Positions 27,909 to 38,614 of a stretch of DNA of 64,000 bases are shown piece after piece. Source of the stretch: DATJOJ01 sp035507035 (lineage in GTDB: Bacteria; Acidobacteriota; Terriglobia; Terriglobales; Acidobacteriaceae); assembly GCA_035507035.1 (NCBI GenBank), contig DATJOJ010000042.1, forward strand, positions 62,001 through 126,000. Reading direction: 5' to 3'. The stretch's first letter is position 1, and every line of letters starts with the position of its first letter. The notes under the pieces are model-generated. The model saw only the letters and a program-made list of their open reading frames with translations. It was not told the DNA's origin and did no database searches. Both the position numbers and the translations under genes were made by a program.

Positions 27909-29120
27909 TCAGAGTCCGAAACCTTCTTTCGCCATGCGCACGATCTCCCGCCCGATCGGCAACGAAGCCGTTGCCGCCGGCGACGGTACATTCCACACGT
28001 GCAGCATATTCTCGGAGCATACGAATTTGAAGTCATCCACCAGATATCCGTCTCGCCGCACCGCCTGCGCACGAACTCCCGCGCCATCGGCGACCAGGTC
28101 CGCCTCGCGAATCTCCGGCAACAATTGCTGAAGTGACGCGACGAACGCTGCTTTATTTAGCGACCGATAAACCTCCCCTACCGCGCTCCGCCAGTAGCGC
28201 ATGCCCATTCTCCAGAAGCCCGAATAGGTAAACGTTCCCATCGTCTCGCGCAGGTCGAAGTCGCTCCAGCGGTAGCCTTCCCGCTTCAATGCCAGCACAG
28301 CATTCGGTCCCGCGTCGATTCCGCCATGAATGCGACGCGTCAAATGTACGCCTAGAAATGGAAACCGCAGATCAGGTGTGGGATAGATCAGGGCACGCAC
28401 CAGGTGCTCCGATTCTTTGGTCAAGTCGTAGTATTCGCCACGGAATGGAATAATCGTCACTTCCGGCTTTTTCTTCGCCATGCGGCTGACCAGGTCGCTC
28501 TGCAATCCAGCGCAGTTCACCACAAAACGAGTACTGTAACTCCCGCGGTTTGTCTCCAACACCGTTTCACCGTTTCCGTGCCTGACCCCGGTCACTTCGG
28601 TGCCGGTATTCACACTGCCACCTTGGGTCTTGATCAACTCAGCGTACTTCGCACAGACGTCCGGATAATAAGTAATGCCCGTACCAGGAACCAGCAACCA
28701 GCCCACGCCTCCGCAATGCGGTTCGCGCTCCTTGATTTCTTCTTTCCTGAGAAGCCGCAGACCCGGAATGCCGTTCGCCCGGCCTCGTTCCAGCAAGGAT
28801 TGCAGGCGAGGAATTTCCTCTTCCGTCGTCGCAACGATCACCTTTCCGCAAATCTCATAAGCAATTTCGTGTTCGCGGCAGAAGTCCTGCATCGCCGCCG
28901 CCCCTTCGACGCAAAGCTTGGCCTTCAGCGAACCTGGCTTGTAATAAATGCCCGAGTGAATCACTCCGCTGTTGTGGCCGCTCTGATGACGAGCAACCGA
29001 ATCTTCTTTTTCCACCAATAGCAGGCGAAGACTAGGAAAGGTCTTGGTGAAGTGCATCGCGACCGAGAGGCCGACGATCCCCCCGCCAATCACGATGATG
29101 TCAAAGCGTTGGTCAGGCAT
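27909..29120 (-). CDS. lhgO: L-2-hydroxyglutarate oxidase
   Basis: FAD-dependent oxidoreductase of the DAO family, 403 residues from the ATG beginning MPDQRFDIIVIGGGIVGLSV. The dinucleotide motif is complete. RHQSGHNSGVIHSGIYYKPGS is the family signature shared by LhgO and related L-2-hydroxyacid oxidases. It removes the metabolic error product L-2-hydroxyglutarate, passing electrons to the quinone pool in known cases. A TTG start 14 codons upstream is possible but gives no conserved sequence. It ends 19 bp from the convergent glk. Confidence 0.92.
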   Translation of the reverse strand: MPDQRFDIIVIGGGIVGLSVAMHFTKTFPSLRLLLVEKEDSVARHQSGHNSGVIHSGIYYKPGSLKAKLCVEGAAAMQDFCREHEIAYEICGKVIVATTEEEIPRLQSLLERGRANGIPGLRLLRKEEIKEREPHCGGVGWLLVPGTGITYYPDVCAKYAELIKTQGGSVNTGTEVTGVRHGNGETVLETNRGSYSTRFVVNCAGLQSDLVSRMAKKKPEVTIIPFRGEYYDLTKESEHLVRALIYPTPDLRFPFLGVHLTRRIHGGIDAGPNAVLALKREGYRWSDFDLRETMGTFTYSGFWRMGMRYWRSAVGEVYRSLNKAAFVASLQQLLPEIREADLVADGAGVRAQAVRRDGYLVDDFKFVCSENMLHVWNVPSPAATASLPIGREIVRMAKEGFGL

Positions 29121-29166
29121 AGGCGCAGCAGTCAAGAATATAACAGCGTGAGTCACTGCCAAGTGC

Positions 29167-32100
29167 TCAGTTTGCGGTAACGGTCAGGGTCAGATACGTG
29201 CTCTCCGTCGGAGAACCGGGAGCACTGTTCATGGCTGCGCTAACCGTCACACCGTAGACTCCAGGCGGCGTGCCAGGTTCGGCAGCCGCGGTGCTTCCTC
29301 CTTGAAGCCCGCTTCCGCACGAAACGGTCAAGCACAGTAGTGAAAGCAGGCAAACCAATGTCAACAGCACGCATCTTTTGTGCCGACGACCGGACCGCGC
29401 GCCAACCATTATTATCACCCCAGGCCAGAGCGTCCAGAGTGCTGCGACAATTCGTATCCTTCGATTCGACGCTACGATTGGAGCAGCAGTCTGCACCGTA
29501 AATGTGAGCGTCGTCGCGCCTTTCCCGGCGTTCACCTGCGTCTGACTCAGACCACATGTGCTTAGAGGTGGACATGCCGAGTAACTCAACGCAACATTCT
29601 CAGGAAAGGAACCTCCCGTCGGAGCAAGCTGCAAAGTAAAAGTCGCCGTCGATCCCGCCACGACCGACTCCGGTCCGGAAACATTGGTGATCGAGAAATC
29701 AAAAGCCGAGGCCGCGGTCGTTGTGAAGGACGCCAGCGCCGTGTGCTGAATTTGGGAGGGATCGGTTCCTTGTCCCGAGATGTTGAAGTTATAGGTCGCG
29801 ACGCTACCGCTACTTACCGTCACAGTAAATGGCGCGCCGTTGCTTGTAGGCACAAGCGCCGCCGGCGATGCCGCACACTTAGGCGGCGCACCCGACCCAC
29901 AGGAGAGCATCACCGCGCTGCTGTAGCACGCAGTCGCGTAGAGCATCCCGTTGAAGATCGCGGGGGCATTCACGGTCGCTGTCAACGGGGAGTTGCCGAC
30001 CTCCAGCGTGTAGTTCGGGGGCGCGAGGCTGTTTGAGTTGAACTGCACAGCCGTCGAGTGAGAAACACCGGACGGGTCGGTTCCCACCGCGTTGATGTTG
30101 AAGTTATATTGTCCGCACTGAGTGCTGCTAACCGTAACCGTGAACGGCGCACCGGCAGCCGTCGGCGTAACCGTCGCTGGCGATACCGTGCACGTCGGCG
30201 GTGCCCCGTTCCCGCAACTTAAATTGACGGGACTGTTGTATCCGTTCAACGACGTCAGCGTTCCATTAAAGATTGCAAATGCATTTTGGTAGGCCGAAAG
30301 GGGAGAATTGCCGATGGCCAGCGAGTAATCAAGTGTTACCGTCAGAGAGACGCTTTGCGACTTCGTGGGACCTCCGGTCACCGACCCTTGAATCCCCACT
30401 GGGAACGTCCCGGCGGGCGTATTCGAAGCCGCACTAATAGTTAGAGTCACGTTGACTGGCTGGCCAGAGCCCGGATTGACCGCGCTCGAGGGTTGAAAAG
30501 TGCATGCCGCGCCCGTGGGTAGTCCGCTGCAGAAAAGATTTACGGTCTGATTGAACGGGCCCTCCGCCGTCACCTGAAATTGGATCGCCTTCGAGACTTG
30601 GCCCGGCCCAATGGTGACACTGCTCGGCGACGGAGCACTCAAACCAAAATCCACTACGTTTAGCGTGATTGAGCTATCATGCTGGATTCCTTGCGGATCG
30701 CCGCCCACGCCGTGCAAATCGAAAGTATAGGTTCCGTCTGGCCCGCCCGTCGTAACTGTGAAGGGCGCACCATTCGAGGTCGGAATGATGCTGCTTGGAT
30801 TCACCGTGCAAGTCGGCGGCGGCGCCGTCACACCGTTCTGGCAGCTCAGCTGGACGGAACTGTTGTAGCCGTCGAGAGAATAGATAGTTCCATTGAATAC
30901 AGCCGGAAGGGACTCCGCAAACACAGTTTGCGGCGTGTTGGAGATGTCGAACACGTAGTCGGTCGTGGTCAGCAAGGAGAACTGCCATATCCCTCGTCCG
31001 TACGTCGACGCTCGCAGCCACTTGTTCGTGCCGTCGTTGTACATGCGCAGAGCGGTCACGGCCACATTCGGCAAGTAGCCCGGCAAACCACCCCCCGCCG
31101 CGGGACCGACTTCCGTCCAGTTTGGAGTGGCGGTTGAACTAGAGAACACTCCCACCTCAGTTCCCACGTACACAGTCCCGGTCGCAGGATTCAACCCGGA
31201 ATCCACCAGAACCGCGTCGACCGGGGCATCAGGAAGATTGGCTGTGAAGTCCGTCCACGATGCTCCACCGTTGGTGGTCTTCCACAAATGAGAAACGTGG
31301 AAACCCATGATGCCGACGTAGGCTGTTTGCCCGGTGGAATCCGAATTGTCGATTGCAATTCCTGAGATTGGATACGAATTGGGATTAATCGAGCCGGTCT
31401 GATCAATCCAAGTTGGAGGCCCGCCGGCTACACTCGTGCTCACCCACACGTGACCGCCTGGTGGAATCGTAGGGATCAACGGACCAAACCCGTCGGTACC
31501 GGCATAGATGACGTTTGAAAAGCCATTCTGATCCAGCGGGCCGCCGGCAGCCATCGCCGTCACCAGATTGGTTTCGCTGCCCGTGCATGTCCCGCTGCCA
31601 CCGGTTTCGAAATTGTTACTCAACAGCCCAAATCCGGTTCCGCTACTCGATCCGCGCCACATCCGGCACGTTCCCACCAGCATTTCAGAGGAATTCTGCG
31701 GATCCAGCATAAAGGCTGGATAGAACGAACCAGTATCCCCTCCCACCGTCGAACTACTGACGACCTGATCGCCTTGAAATTCCTGCGTAGTGCAATTAAA
31801 TCCCGACGCGCATCCAAATATGTTGACTCCCGACAACTCGTCCGGCGGGCTGGATACAAACCAGTCGTCTACGTTATCCGGATCGATCTGGTTGTATCCA
31901 GTGTCGCCTGGAAACACCGCCAGCCAACTGGAACCCGCCAGCGCGGACTGCGTGGCTGCCGCTCCATTTCCCTGCGTTCCGCCCAGAATTGTGTTGGGAT
32001 CGTCAGGCGGTTCGGAAAATGAAACAACCTGCGTCATCGATCCCAGAGTCTGGTTCAAACTGTCGAATTGATTGCTTCCTCCGTCACACGCTCCGTCTGT

Positions 32101-33666
32101 AAGGCCGCTATATCCGTCCAGCGTGCGATAGACACCGCCATCATTCGCAAAGTACATCGGGTCTTGCTGGTTATTGTTAGTCAACAAAAATGCCAGAGCA
32201 TGCTGCGCCGGATGCACCATCGCAATTGAGCTGCACCCATAAGCATGGGTGAGATTGAGAAAGGTATCCGGAGCCGTGCCGCTGCAATTCGGGGCTGCGA
32301 CCGTGATCTGGCATTTGTACAGATTCACCGAGCCGGCATAAAGATCAGTCGCCCCTCCGTCCGGAACTGCAGCAAGCTCCAAATTGTAAGTGCCCTGCTC
32401 CGTGCCGCAGCCATCATTGTCACCGCATTGCGCGATGCCAATGTCGCTAATGGAACTCCAACTCGCACCGCCGTTAGTCGATTCCCAAACTCCCTGATCA
32501 TTGTCGCCCGCATCGACATACCAAACGTACATTTCGTTGCGACCGGGAACGACTGCGAGTTCGCCGCGATAGATCGGGCATGTCGTACTGCCTGTTTGGG
32601 CCGGACAAGCGGCCGTCGTCAGTCCAGATCCAGGCTGGTTCAGTAGGCGGTTCCAGTGCATTCCATCGCTCGACGAATAAAATCCGTGGTAACGCAATGC
32701 CGCGAAAAACTGCCCGGCAACTGCGTTGTAAACCACGCCTGTGGCCGAACCCGGCGCGGTTGAAGTCGAGCCGTCTTGCACGCTGGCGAAGTTCCACGTC
32801 ATGCCGCCATCGGTTGAGTAATACAACCCAAGATTGGCAGTCAACGAGCTCGCCAATCCCTCGATAATTCCCTCCGAAGCGCCGGCCGTCGCCGCCACCG
32901 CCAGATTTGGGTTGATAGTGCTGAATGCCATCCTGCTAAAAGCCATCCCAGCGAATGGTCTCGTGCCAGTCGCATCAGACGAGATCAGTGTCCAGGTCGT
33001 GCCTGCATTGGCGGATCGCAAGATACCTAAACCGTAATAGGAATCTGTCGAACTGTTCGCTTCTCCCGTGCCCACCAGGATCACGCTTGCGCTGGGATCC
33101 GGATTCGAGAGCTGCGGCTGAATTGCGATCGCGCCAACCGCCAGCGTCGCCTGCGTGTCGGTCAAAGGAGTCCAGACCACGCTGGCCGGACTTGAGCTGA
33201 GAGCATTCGTCGATTTCCACACTCCACCGTAGGCTCCGCCGACATAGACCGTGTTCGCCGTCGGGTCGGCCGGATCGATGGCAACCGCCGTCGCTCGTCC
33301 CGAAACCCATCCGTAGTCTTGCTCTCCAGTTCCGCCCGCGTTTGAGGCTAAGGGGGCTGGGCCAAGCGATGTCCAGCCTGAAGCCGGCAGGCTCGGCGAC
33401 CGCTTCCTCTGATCGACTGCCCCGCGCGCTTGCATTTTCCGTAAAAACGCTTGATATCGGAGCGCCGCAGCAGACTCTCCTGGAGCGAGTCGCCCGTGGG
33501 AAAACCAGCGCCCTTCCCGGACGATCTGATCATGGCGCTTTATCTCTGGCCGCTTATCTCCCCCAACCTGACTCTGCCCACAAATATTCGTCGAGCACAT
33601 GATCCAAAGGAAGAATGGCAAAAGCCAGTATCCATTGTGCGCAGCCCTGAAATTGCCAGCAGGCAT
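29167..33666 (-). CDS. Large secreted Asp-box/beta-propeller protein with Ig-like repeats
   Basis: A 1499-residue exported protein. A signal peptide with the hydrophobic core WLLPFFLWIMCS opens it. Residues about 90-880 contain repeated BNR/Asp-boxes of the S-x-D/N-x-G-x-x-W type (STDGGMTWNF, SSDGMHWNR, STNGGASWSS, TTNGGASWTD), as in sialidase- or VPS10-like propellers. Residues about 900-1390 hold tandem Ig-like units; three share the wording IFNG...YNS/YSS...LSCGNGAPP and GAPFTV. Near the C-terminus a basic-hydrophobic stretch precedes LTVSCGSGLQGG, a lipobox-like sequence in an odd internal position. Enzymatic activity is not shown. Its ATG lies 2 bp after the Myb-like gene's stop. Confidence 0.8.
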   Translation of the reverse strand: MPAGNFRAAHNGYWLLPFFLWIMCSTNICGQSQVGGDKRPEIKRHDQIVREGRWFSHGRLAPGESAAALRYQAFLRKMQARGAVDQRKRSPSLPASGWTSLGPAPLASNAGGTGEQDYGWVSGRATAVAIDPADPTANTVYVGGAYGGVWKSTNALSSSPASVVWTPLTDTQATLAVGAIAIQPQLSNPDPSASVILVGTGEANSSTDSYYGLGILRSANAGTTWTLISSDATGTRPFAGMAFSRMAFSTINPNLAVAATAGASEGIIEGLASSLTANLGLYYSTDGGMTWNFASVQDGSTSTAPGSATGVVYNAVAGQFFAALRYHGFYSSSDGMHWNRLLNQPGSGLTTAACPAQTGSTTCPIYRGELAVVPGRNEMYVWYVDAGDNDQGVWESTNGGASWSSISDIGIAQCGDNDGCGTEQGTYNLELAAVPDGGATDLYAGSVNLYKCQITVAAPNCSGTAPDTFLNLTHAYGCSSIAMVHPAQHALAFLLTNNNQQDPMYFANDGGVYRTLDGYSGLTDGACDGGSNQFDSLNQTLGSMTQVVSFSEPPDDPNTILGGTQGNGAAATQSALAGSSWLAVFPGDTGYNQIDPDNVDDWFVSSPPDELSGVNIFGCASGFNCTTQEFQGDQVVSSSTVGGDTGSFYPAFMLDPQNSSEMLVGTCRMWRGSSSGTGFGLLSNNFETGGSGTCTGSETNLVTAMAAGGPLDQNGFSNVIYAGTDGFGPLIPTIPPGGHVWVSTSVAGGPPTWIDQTGSINPNSYPISGIAIDNSDSTGQTAYVGIMGFHVSHLWKTTNGGASWTDFTANLPDAPVDAVLVDSGLNPATGTVYVGTEVGVFSSSTATPNWTEVGPAAGGGLPGYLPNVAVTALRMYNDGTNKWLRASTYGRGIWQFSLLTTTDYVFDISNTPQTVFAESLPAVFNGTIYSLDGYNSSVQLSCQNGVTAPPPTCTVNPSSIIPTSNGAPFTVTTGGPDGTYTFDLHGVGGDPQGIQHDSSITLNVVDFGLSAPSPSSVTIGPGQVSKAIQFQVTAEGPFNQTVNLFCSGLPTGAACTFQPSSAVNPGSGQPVNVTLTISAASNTPAGTFPVGIQGSVTGGPTKSQSVSLTVTLDYSLAIGNSPLSAYQNAFAIFNGTLTSLNGYNSPVNLSCGNGAPPTCTVSPATVTPTAAGAPFTVTVSSTQCGQYNFNINAVGTDPSGVSHSTAVQFNSNSLAPPNYTLEVGNSPLTATVNAPAIFNGMLYATACYSSAVMLSCGSGAPPKCAASPAALVPTSNGAPFTVTVSSGSVATYNFNISGQGTDPSQIQHTALASFTTTAASAFDFSITNVSGPESVVAGSTATFTLQLAPTGGSFPENVALSYSACPPLSTCGLSQTQVNAGKGATTLTFTVQTAAPIVASNRRIRIVAALWTLWPGVIIMVGARSGRRHKRCVLLTLVCLLSLLCLTVSCGSGLQGGSTAAAEPGTPPGVYGVTVSAAMNSAPGSPTESTYLTLTVTAN

Positions 33667-33668
33667 CG

Positions 33669-34034
33669 CTACGCCACCTGGCTGGGAAACATGCGGCTCG
33701 ACTTGCTTGGAGCAATCTTGCCCAGCTTGATCAAACGAGCCACGATCGCCGCCACGCTCCGATTGTGCGTTTTGGCAATCTGTGCAAAGTCATTCCCTTG
33801 CTTCAGCTCTTCGCAGACTTGCTCATCCTCCGCCCGTGTCCAGGATTTGCCTGCATTCTGTGGGCGATTTTTCTCTCGTTCCAGTTGTCCGGTTAAAGCT
33901 CCCAGCGCGCGATTCAACGCCTTTACCGACTGCGGCGCACGGCAAACCGAATTCTCTTGCAGAACCTCGCCGGTTTCAGGATTGACCCCGTCGGCCAGCG
34001 CGCGAATAATCTTGACCGCTTCCTCGAGTTCCAT
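33669..34034 (-). CDS. Small Myb/SANT-like helix-turn-helix protein
   Basis: A 121-residue cytosolic protein. The C-terminal 55 residues form a Myb/SANT-like helical unit (SWTRAEDEQVCEELKQGNDF, then AQIAKTHNRSVAAIVARLIK). Similar small bacterial proteins carry this trihelical domain. The N-terminus resembles a helical hairpin (EEAVKIIRALADGVNPETGE). GGAGGT lies five bases before the ATG. It is immediately followed by the 1499-residue secreted protein and probably shares its transcript. The regulated genes are unknown. Confidence 0.75.
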   Translation of the reverse strand: MELEEAVKIIRALADGVNPETGEVLQENSVCRAPQSVKALNRALGALTGQLEREKNRPQNAGKSWTRAEDEQVCEELKQGNDFAQIAKTHNRSVAAIVARLIKLGKIAPSKSSRMFPSQVA

Positions 34035-34166
34035 GTACTACCTCCGGGATCATCCTAAGCAGAGGGCAACCACTCCCTTTGTGACCGTTGAACATGGCGG
34101 CGACGTCGCGGCCCAGTTTGGAACTGATTTGTCTATACTGGCTTCTTCCATTGGCTAGACAAGAAA

Positions 34167-34841
34167 ATGGACTGGCAGGCATTTTGGTTGACAATTCGGC
34201 TGGCGGTGCTGGTTTCGGCAATTTTGCTGATCGCCGGACTCCCAATTGCTTACTGGATTGCCTACTCCACCTGGCGGTGGAAATTCTTGGTGGAAGCTCT
34301 TGTCGCCATGCCTCTGGTACTTCCGCCAACCGTACTGGGTTTCTATGTTCTGCTCGCCCTTGGCTCGCGTAGTCCATTTGGACGCTGGTGGCAATCGCTC
34401 ACTGGCCACACACTCGCCTTTACGTTCGGTGGGCTGGTGATTGGGTCCATTCTTTACAGCCTGCCATTCGCGGTTCAGCCTTTCGCAACTGCGTTTTCGC
34501 TCGTAGATCGCCGGCTGCTTGCCGCCTCCGCCACGCTTGGCGCTTCAAGCCTGCGGACATTTTTTCGCGTGATCGTGCCATTGTCATTGCCCGGACTGGT
34601 TACTGGCGTGGCGCTCGCCTTTGCTCACACGCTCGGAGAATTCGGCGTAGTGCTTATGGTCGGAGGCAACATTCCCGCCGTCACCCGCACCGTCTCCATC
34701 GATATCTACGATAAAGTTCAGGCCTTCGATTTCGCCTCGGCCAATCAAACATCCTTGGTTTTGCTGGTGGCATCCTTTGCCACGCTCTGTCTGGTCTACG
34801 GAGTGAATCGAAAGGTGTGGGCTCTATGGCCGTGGAAGTAA
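34167..34841 (+). CDS. modB: Molybdate ABC transporter permease ModB
   Basis: A 224-residue inner-membrane permease with about five or six membrane helices. The binding-protein-dependent transport (EAA) motif appears around SLPGLVTGVALAFAHTLGEFG. PLVLPPTVLGFYVLL is the conserved ModB segment. It overlaps modC by 16 bp. No modA lies next to it in the window, so the substrate-binding protein must be elsewhere if the system is functional. Confidence 0.92.
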   Translation: MDWQAFWLTIRLAVLVSAILLIAGLPIAYWIAYSTWRWKFLVEALVAMPLVLPPTVLGFYVLLALGSRSPFGRWWQSLTGHTLAFTFGGLVIGSILYSLPFAVQPFATAFSLVDRRLLAASATLGASSLRTFFRVIVPLSLPGLVTGVALAFAHTLGEFGVVLMVGGNIPAVTRTVSIDIYDKVQAFDFASANQTSLVLLVASFATLCLVYGVNRKVWALWPWK

Positions 34842-35965
34842 TACCACTCTCGACGAAGGCGAACACAACTTCGGCCCTCTCGGTTCGCATTGGCAGACGC
34901 CTGCCGCGGAATGGAGATGACTTCGTTCTTGATGTCGCTTTCGATGCGCTTGCCGGCATAACTATTATTTTCGGGGCCTCGGGTGTAGGAAAAACGACTT
35001 TACTCAACTGCATCGCAGGTTTGCAGAAACCGGATATGGGCAGAATTTCGGTCGGTGATCGAGTTTTCTTTGATGCCGATCGACGACTCAATCTTCCCGT
35101 GCAGCGACGTCATATCGGCTACGTCTTCCAGGATCTGGCTCTTTTCCCTCACCTCACCACTCAAGAAAACATCGCCTATGGACTTTCGAAGCGGAACGCA
35201 ACTGACCGCCGCAAGAGAACCTCGGAGATTCTCGAGTCGTTTCGCATCTCGCATTCGAGCGCACAGAAGCCCGGAGAAATTTCCGGCGGCGAGCGGCAAA
35301 GGGTGGCACTTGCACGCGCTCTGGTCATCGACCCTTGCTTGCTCCTACTCGACGAGCCTTTGGCCGCACTCGACGCCGCCACCAAAGCCAAAATTATCGA
35401 CGATCTGCGCAGTTGGAACGCTGCCCACCAGGTCCCGATCCTTTACGTAACCCACAGCCGTGAGGAAGTTTTTGCTTTAGGCGAGCATGTGCTTGCCCTC
35501 GAAAACGGCCGCATCGTTGCGCAAGGAACGCCCCACGAAGTCATGACCGCTCCGCGACAGGAATCCATCGCCCAACTCGCCGGTTTCGAGAATATTTTTG
35601 ATGCCGAAGTTCTCTTCGCCCACGAAGATCGTGGCACCATGACTTGCCGTCTCACCGGCAGCCAAGTCGAGTTGGAGACTCCGCTCGTGCGGGCGGAGAT
35701 CGGTTCCAGGCTTCGTATCGGCATTCGCGCCGGAGACATTCTCTTGGGGACGATTCAGCCCCAGGGTTTGAGCGCGCGTAACGTCATTCCCGGCAGAGTC
35801 GCTTCTCTTTCCCAGCGCGATGTCATCGTCAATGCACGCGTCAATTGTGGCGTCGAGATGAACGTTCAGCTCACCTTGGCCGCCCGGGATTCCTTGCAAT
35901 TGCGGGAGGGACGAGAGGTTTGGCTAATTGTCAAAACCCACGCCTGCCATCTCATGACGACATAG
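34826..35965 (+). CDS. modC: Molybdate ABC transporter ATP-binding protein ModC
   Basis: A 379-residue ABC ATPase that would energise ModB. The Walker A motif is GASGVGKTTLL, the Q-loop YVFQDLALFPHLT, the signature SGGERQRVALARAL and Walker B LLLLDEPLAALD. The switch histidine is in YVTHSREE. The C-terminal 130 residues hold TOBE/MOP-like repeats (IGSRLRIGIRAGDILL and VIPGRVASLSQRDVIVNARV), which bind molybdate in ModC. The ATG at 34826 is preferred over an in-frame GTG at 34817. Translation is coupled to modB by overlap. Confidence 0.9.
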   Translation: MAVEVIPLSTKANTTSALSVRIGRRLPRNGDDFVLDVAFDALAGITIIFGASGVGKTTLLNCIAGLQKPDMGRISVGDRVFFDADRRLNLPVQRRHIGYVFQDLALFPHLTTQENIAYGLSKRNATDRRKRTSEILESFRISHSSAQKPGEISGGERQRVALARALVIDPCLLLLDEPLAALDAATKAKIIDDLRSWNAAHQVPILYVTHSREEVFALGEHVLALENGRIVAQGTPHEVMTAPRQESIAQLAGFENIFDAEVLFAHEDRGTMTCRLTGSQVELETPLVRAEIGSRLRIGIRAGDILLGTIQPQGLSARNVIPGRVASLSQRDVIVNARVNCGVEMNVQLTLAARDSLQLREGREVWLIVKTHACHLMTT

Positions 35966-36019
35966 CAAGCCTGGTGCGGAACTTCGCCCAATCGACTTGC
36001 GTATCAGAGATTGGCGGGT

Positions 36020-36040
36020 AGTGACCCGGCCGGGTTCACT
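36020..36040. terminator. Hairpin between convergent modC and egtD
   Basis: AGTGACCCGG pairs with CCGGGTTCACT (one bulged T) between the two convergent genes. There is no T-run, so it is a weak candidate for transcript ends. Confidence 0.3.
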
Positions 36041-37014
36041 CGGAAAGAAGATGCCAAACCTTCACTTAACTCGCGCCAGATGCAGCGCAAACCATTTCTT
36101 CATATCGAACCAGCTCTTTTCCAGCACGAAGCCCGCGGGCTTCAACATCCCTCGCACCATTGGCATGGTGTATTTGTAGCTGTTCTCCGTATGGATGCGC
36201 TCGCCGTCTGCCATCGTGACGCGCAGATTCAAAAGCCCGAGGTTTATCGTTTGCAATCGCAGGCTCTCCAGGTAAATCTCCATCCGCGACAGCTTCTTGT
36301 TCCAAATGGCAACATGCCGGAACGAATCCAGATCGAAATTTCCACCTAACTCGCGATTCAGTCGGCACAGAATATTCTTGTTGAAGCGTTCGGTGACTCC
36401 CTGAGAATCGTCATAAGCCGGGACAAGGATCGACTCATCTTTCACCAGGTCCGTGCCTAGCAGCAGAGCGTCTCCGTCTTGCAGTTCTCCACGGATCTGG
36501 CTCAGCATCTGGACAGCCGCATCGGGAGTGAAATTCCCGATACTCGATCCCAGGTACAGCACCAGCTTTTTCCCCGGAATCGCCCGCAAAAAACCAAAGC
36601 CCCCGCTGAAATCCGCAACCACCGGCCGGACCGATGCCGAGCGCAGCTGCGATTGCACTCGTTCCCGCGCTTCCCGCAACGCAGCCGGAGAAATGTCTAC
36701 AGGAACGTATTCGACCCGCATCTGCCGACGCGCCAAGGCCTCGAGAAAAGTGCCCGTCTTGGTCGCTGTTCCCGCGCCCAGTTCGATAACCGTGACGCCA
36801 GGCCCAACCGCGCGCGCGATATCGTCTGCGCGGTCTCGCAAAATCGCCAACTCCGTTCGTGTCAAGTAGTATTCGGGAAGCTCGGTGATCTCTTCGAACA
36901 GCGCCGAACCCGCCGCGTTATAAAACAATTTGCACGGCAGAGTCTTTGGCTGGCTTAACAGGCCCTCAGTCACTTCCTCGGCGTATTGGGGGAGAGCTAC
37001 GACTTCGCGAGCGA

Positions 37015-38292
<1,278 letters not shown>

Positions 38293-38614
38293 GAGTGTCC
38301 CTTCGGGTGCTGGCTCGAGACTGGACAGCGCAGGTCACGACATCCTACTATTGATGCCGCCACGAATCCAGCCGTTGTTGGGAATTAATGAATTTCCCCG
38401 GTTAACGAAGGTTACGCGCCGTATCCCCCGCCCTCACCACAAAGCACCCTGTTATGAGATTCGCGATGCCGCATAAGGGTTCCATTCTTCTTTGGAATCT
38501 CGTCTTTTTAATTCACATTCTGCCGTGATGCATGTCACTGATCGTATGTTCCGGCCGGCGTATGAGTTAGATAGCGTAATTTACCCGGACCTGTAAGCCA
38601 CGAGGAGGTGCGCT
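38293..38614. other. Intergenic region between egtB and the universal stress gene
   Basis: 322 bp of divergent promoter DNA. It holds the CRP/FNR-type site at 38525-38538 and a weak TTCCA/TGGAA hairpin (38480-38497) followed by a T-run. No convincing small gene was found. Confidence 0.5.
38525..38566 (+). promoter_or_regulatory. CRP/FNR operator and -10 box of the universal stress gene
   Basis: GTGATGCATGTCAC (38525-38538) is a perfect GTGA-N6-TCAC palindrome. TATGAG stands at 38561-38566. If the site is centred at -41.5, the -10 box would fall exactly there, the class II activator layout. The gene begins at 38615 after a strong AGGAGGTG. Confidence 0.6.
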
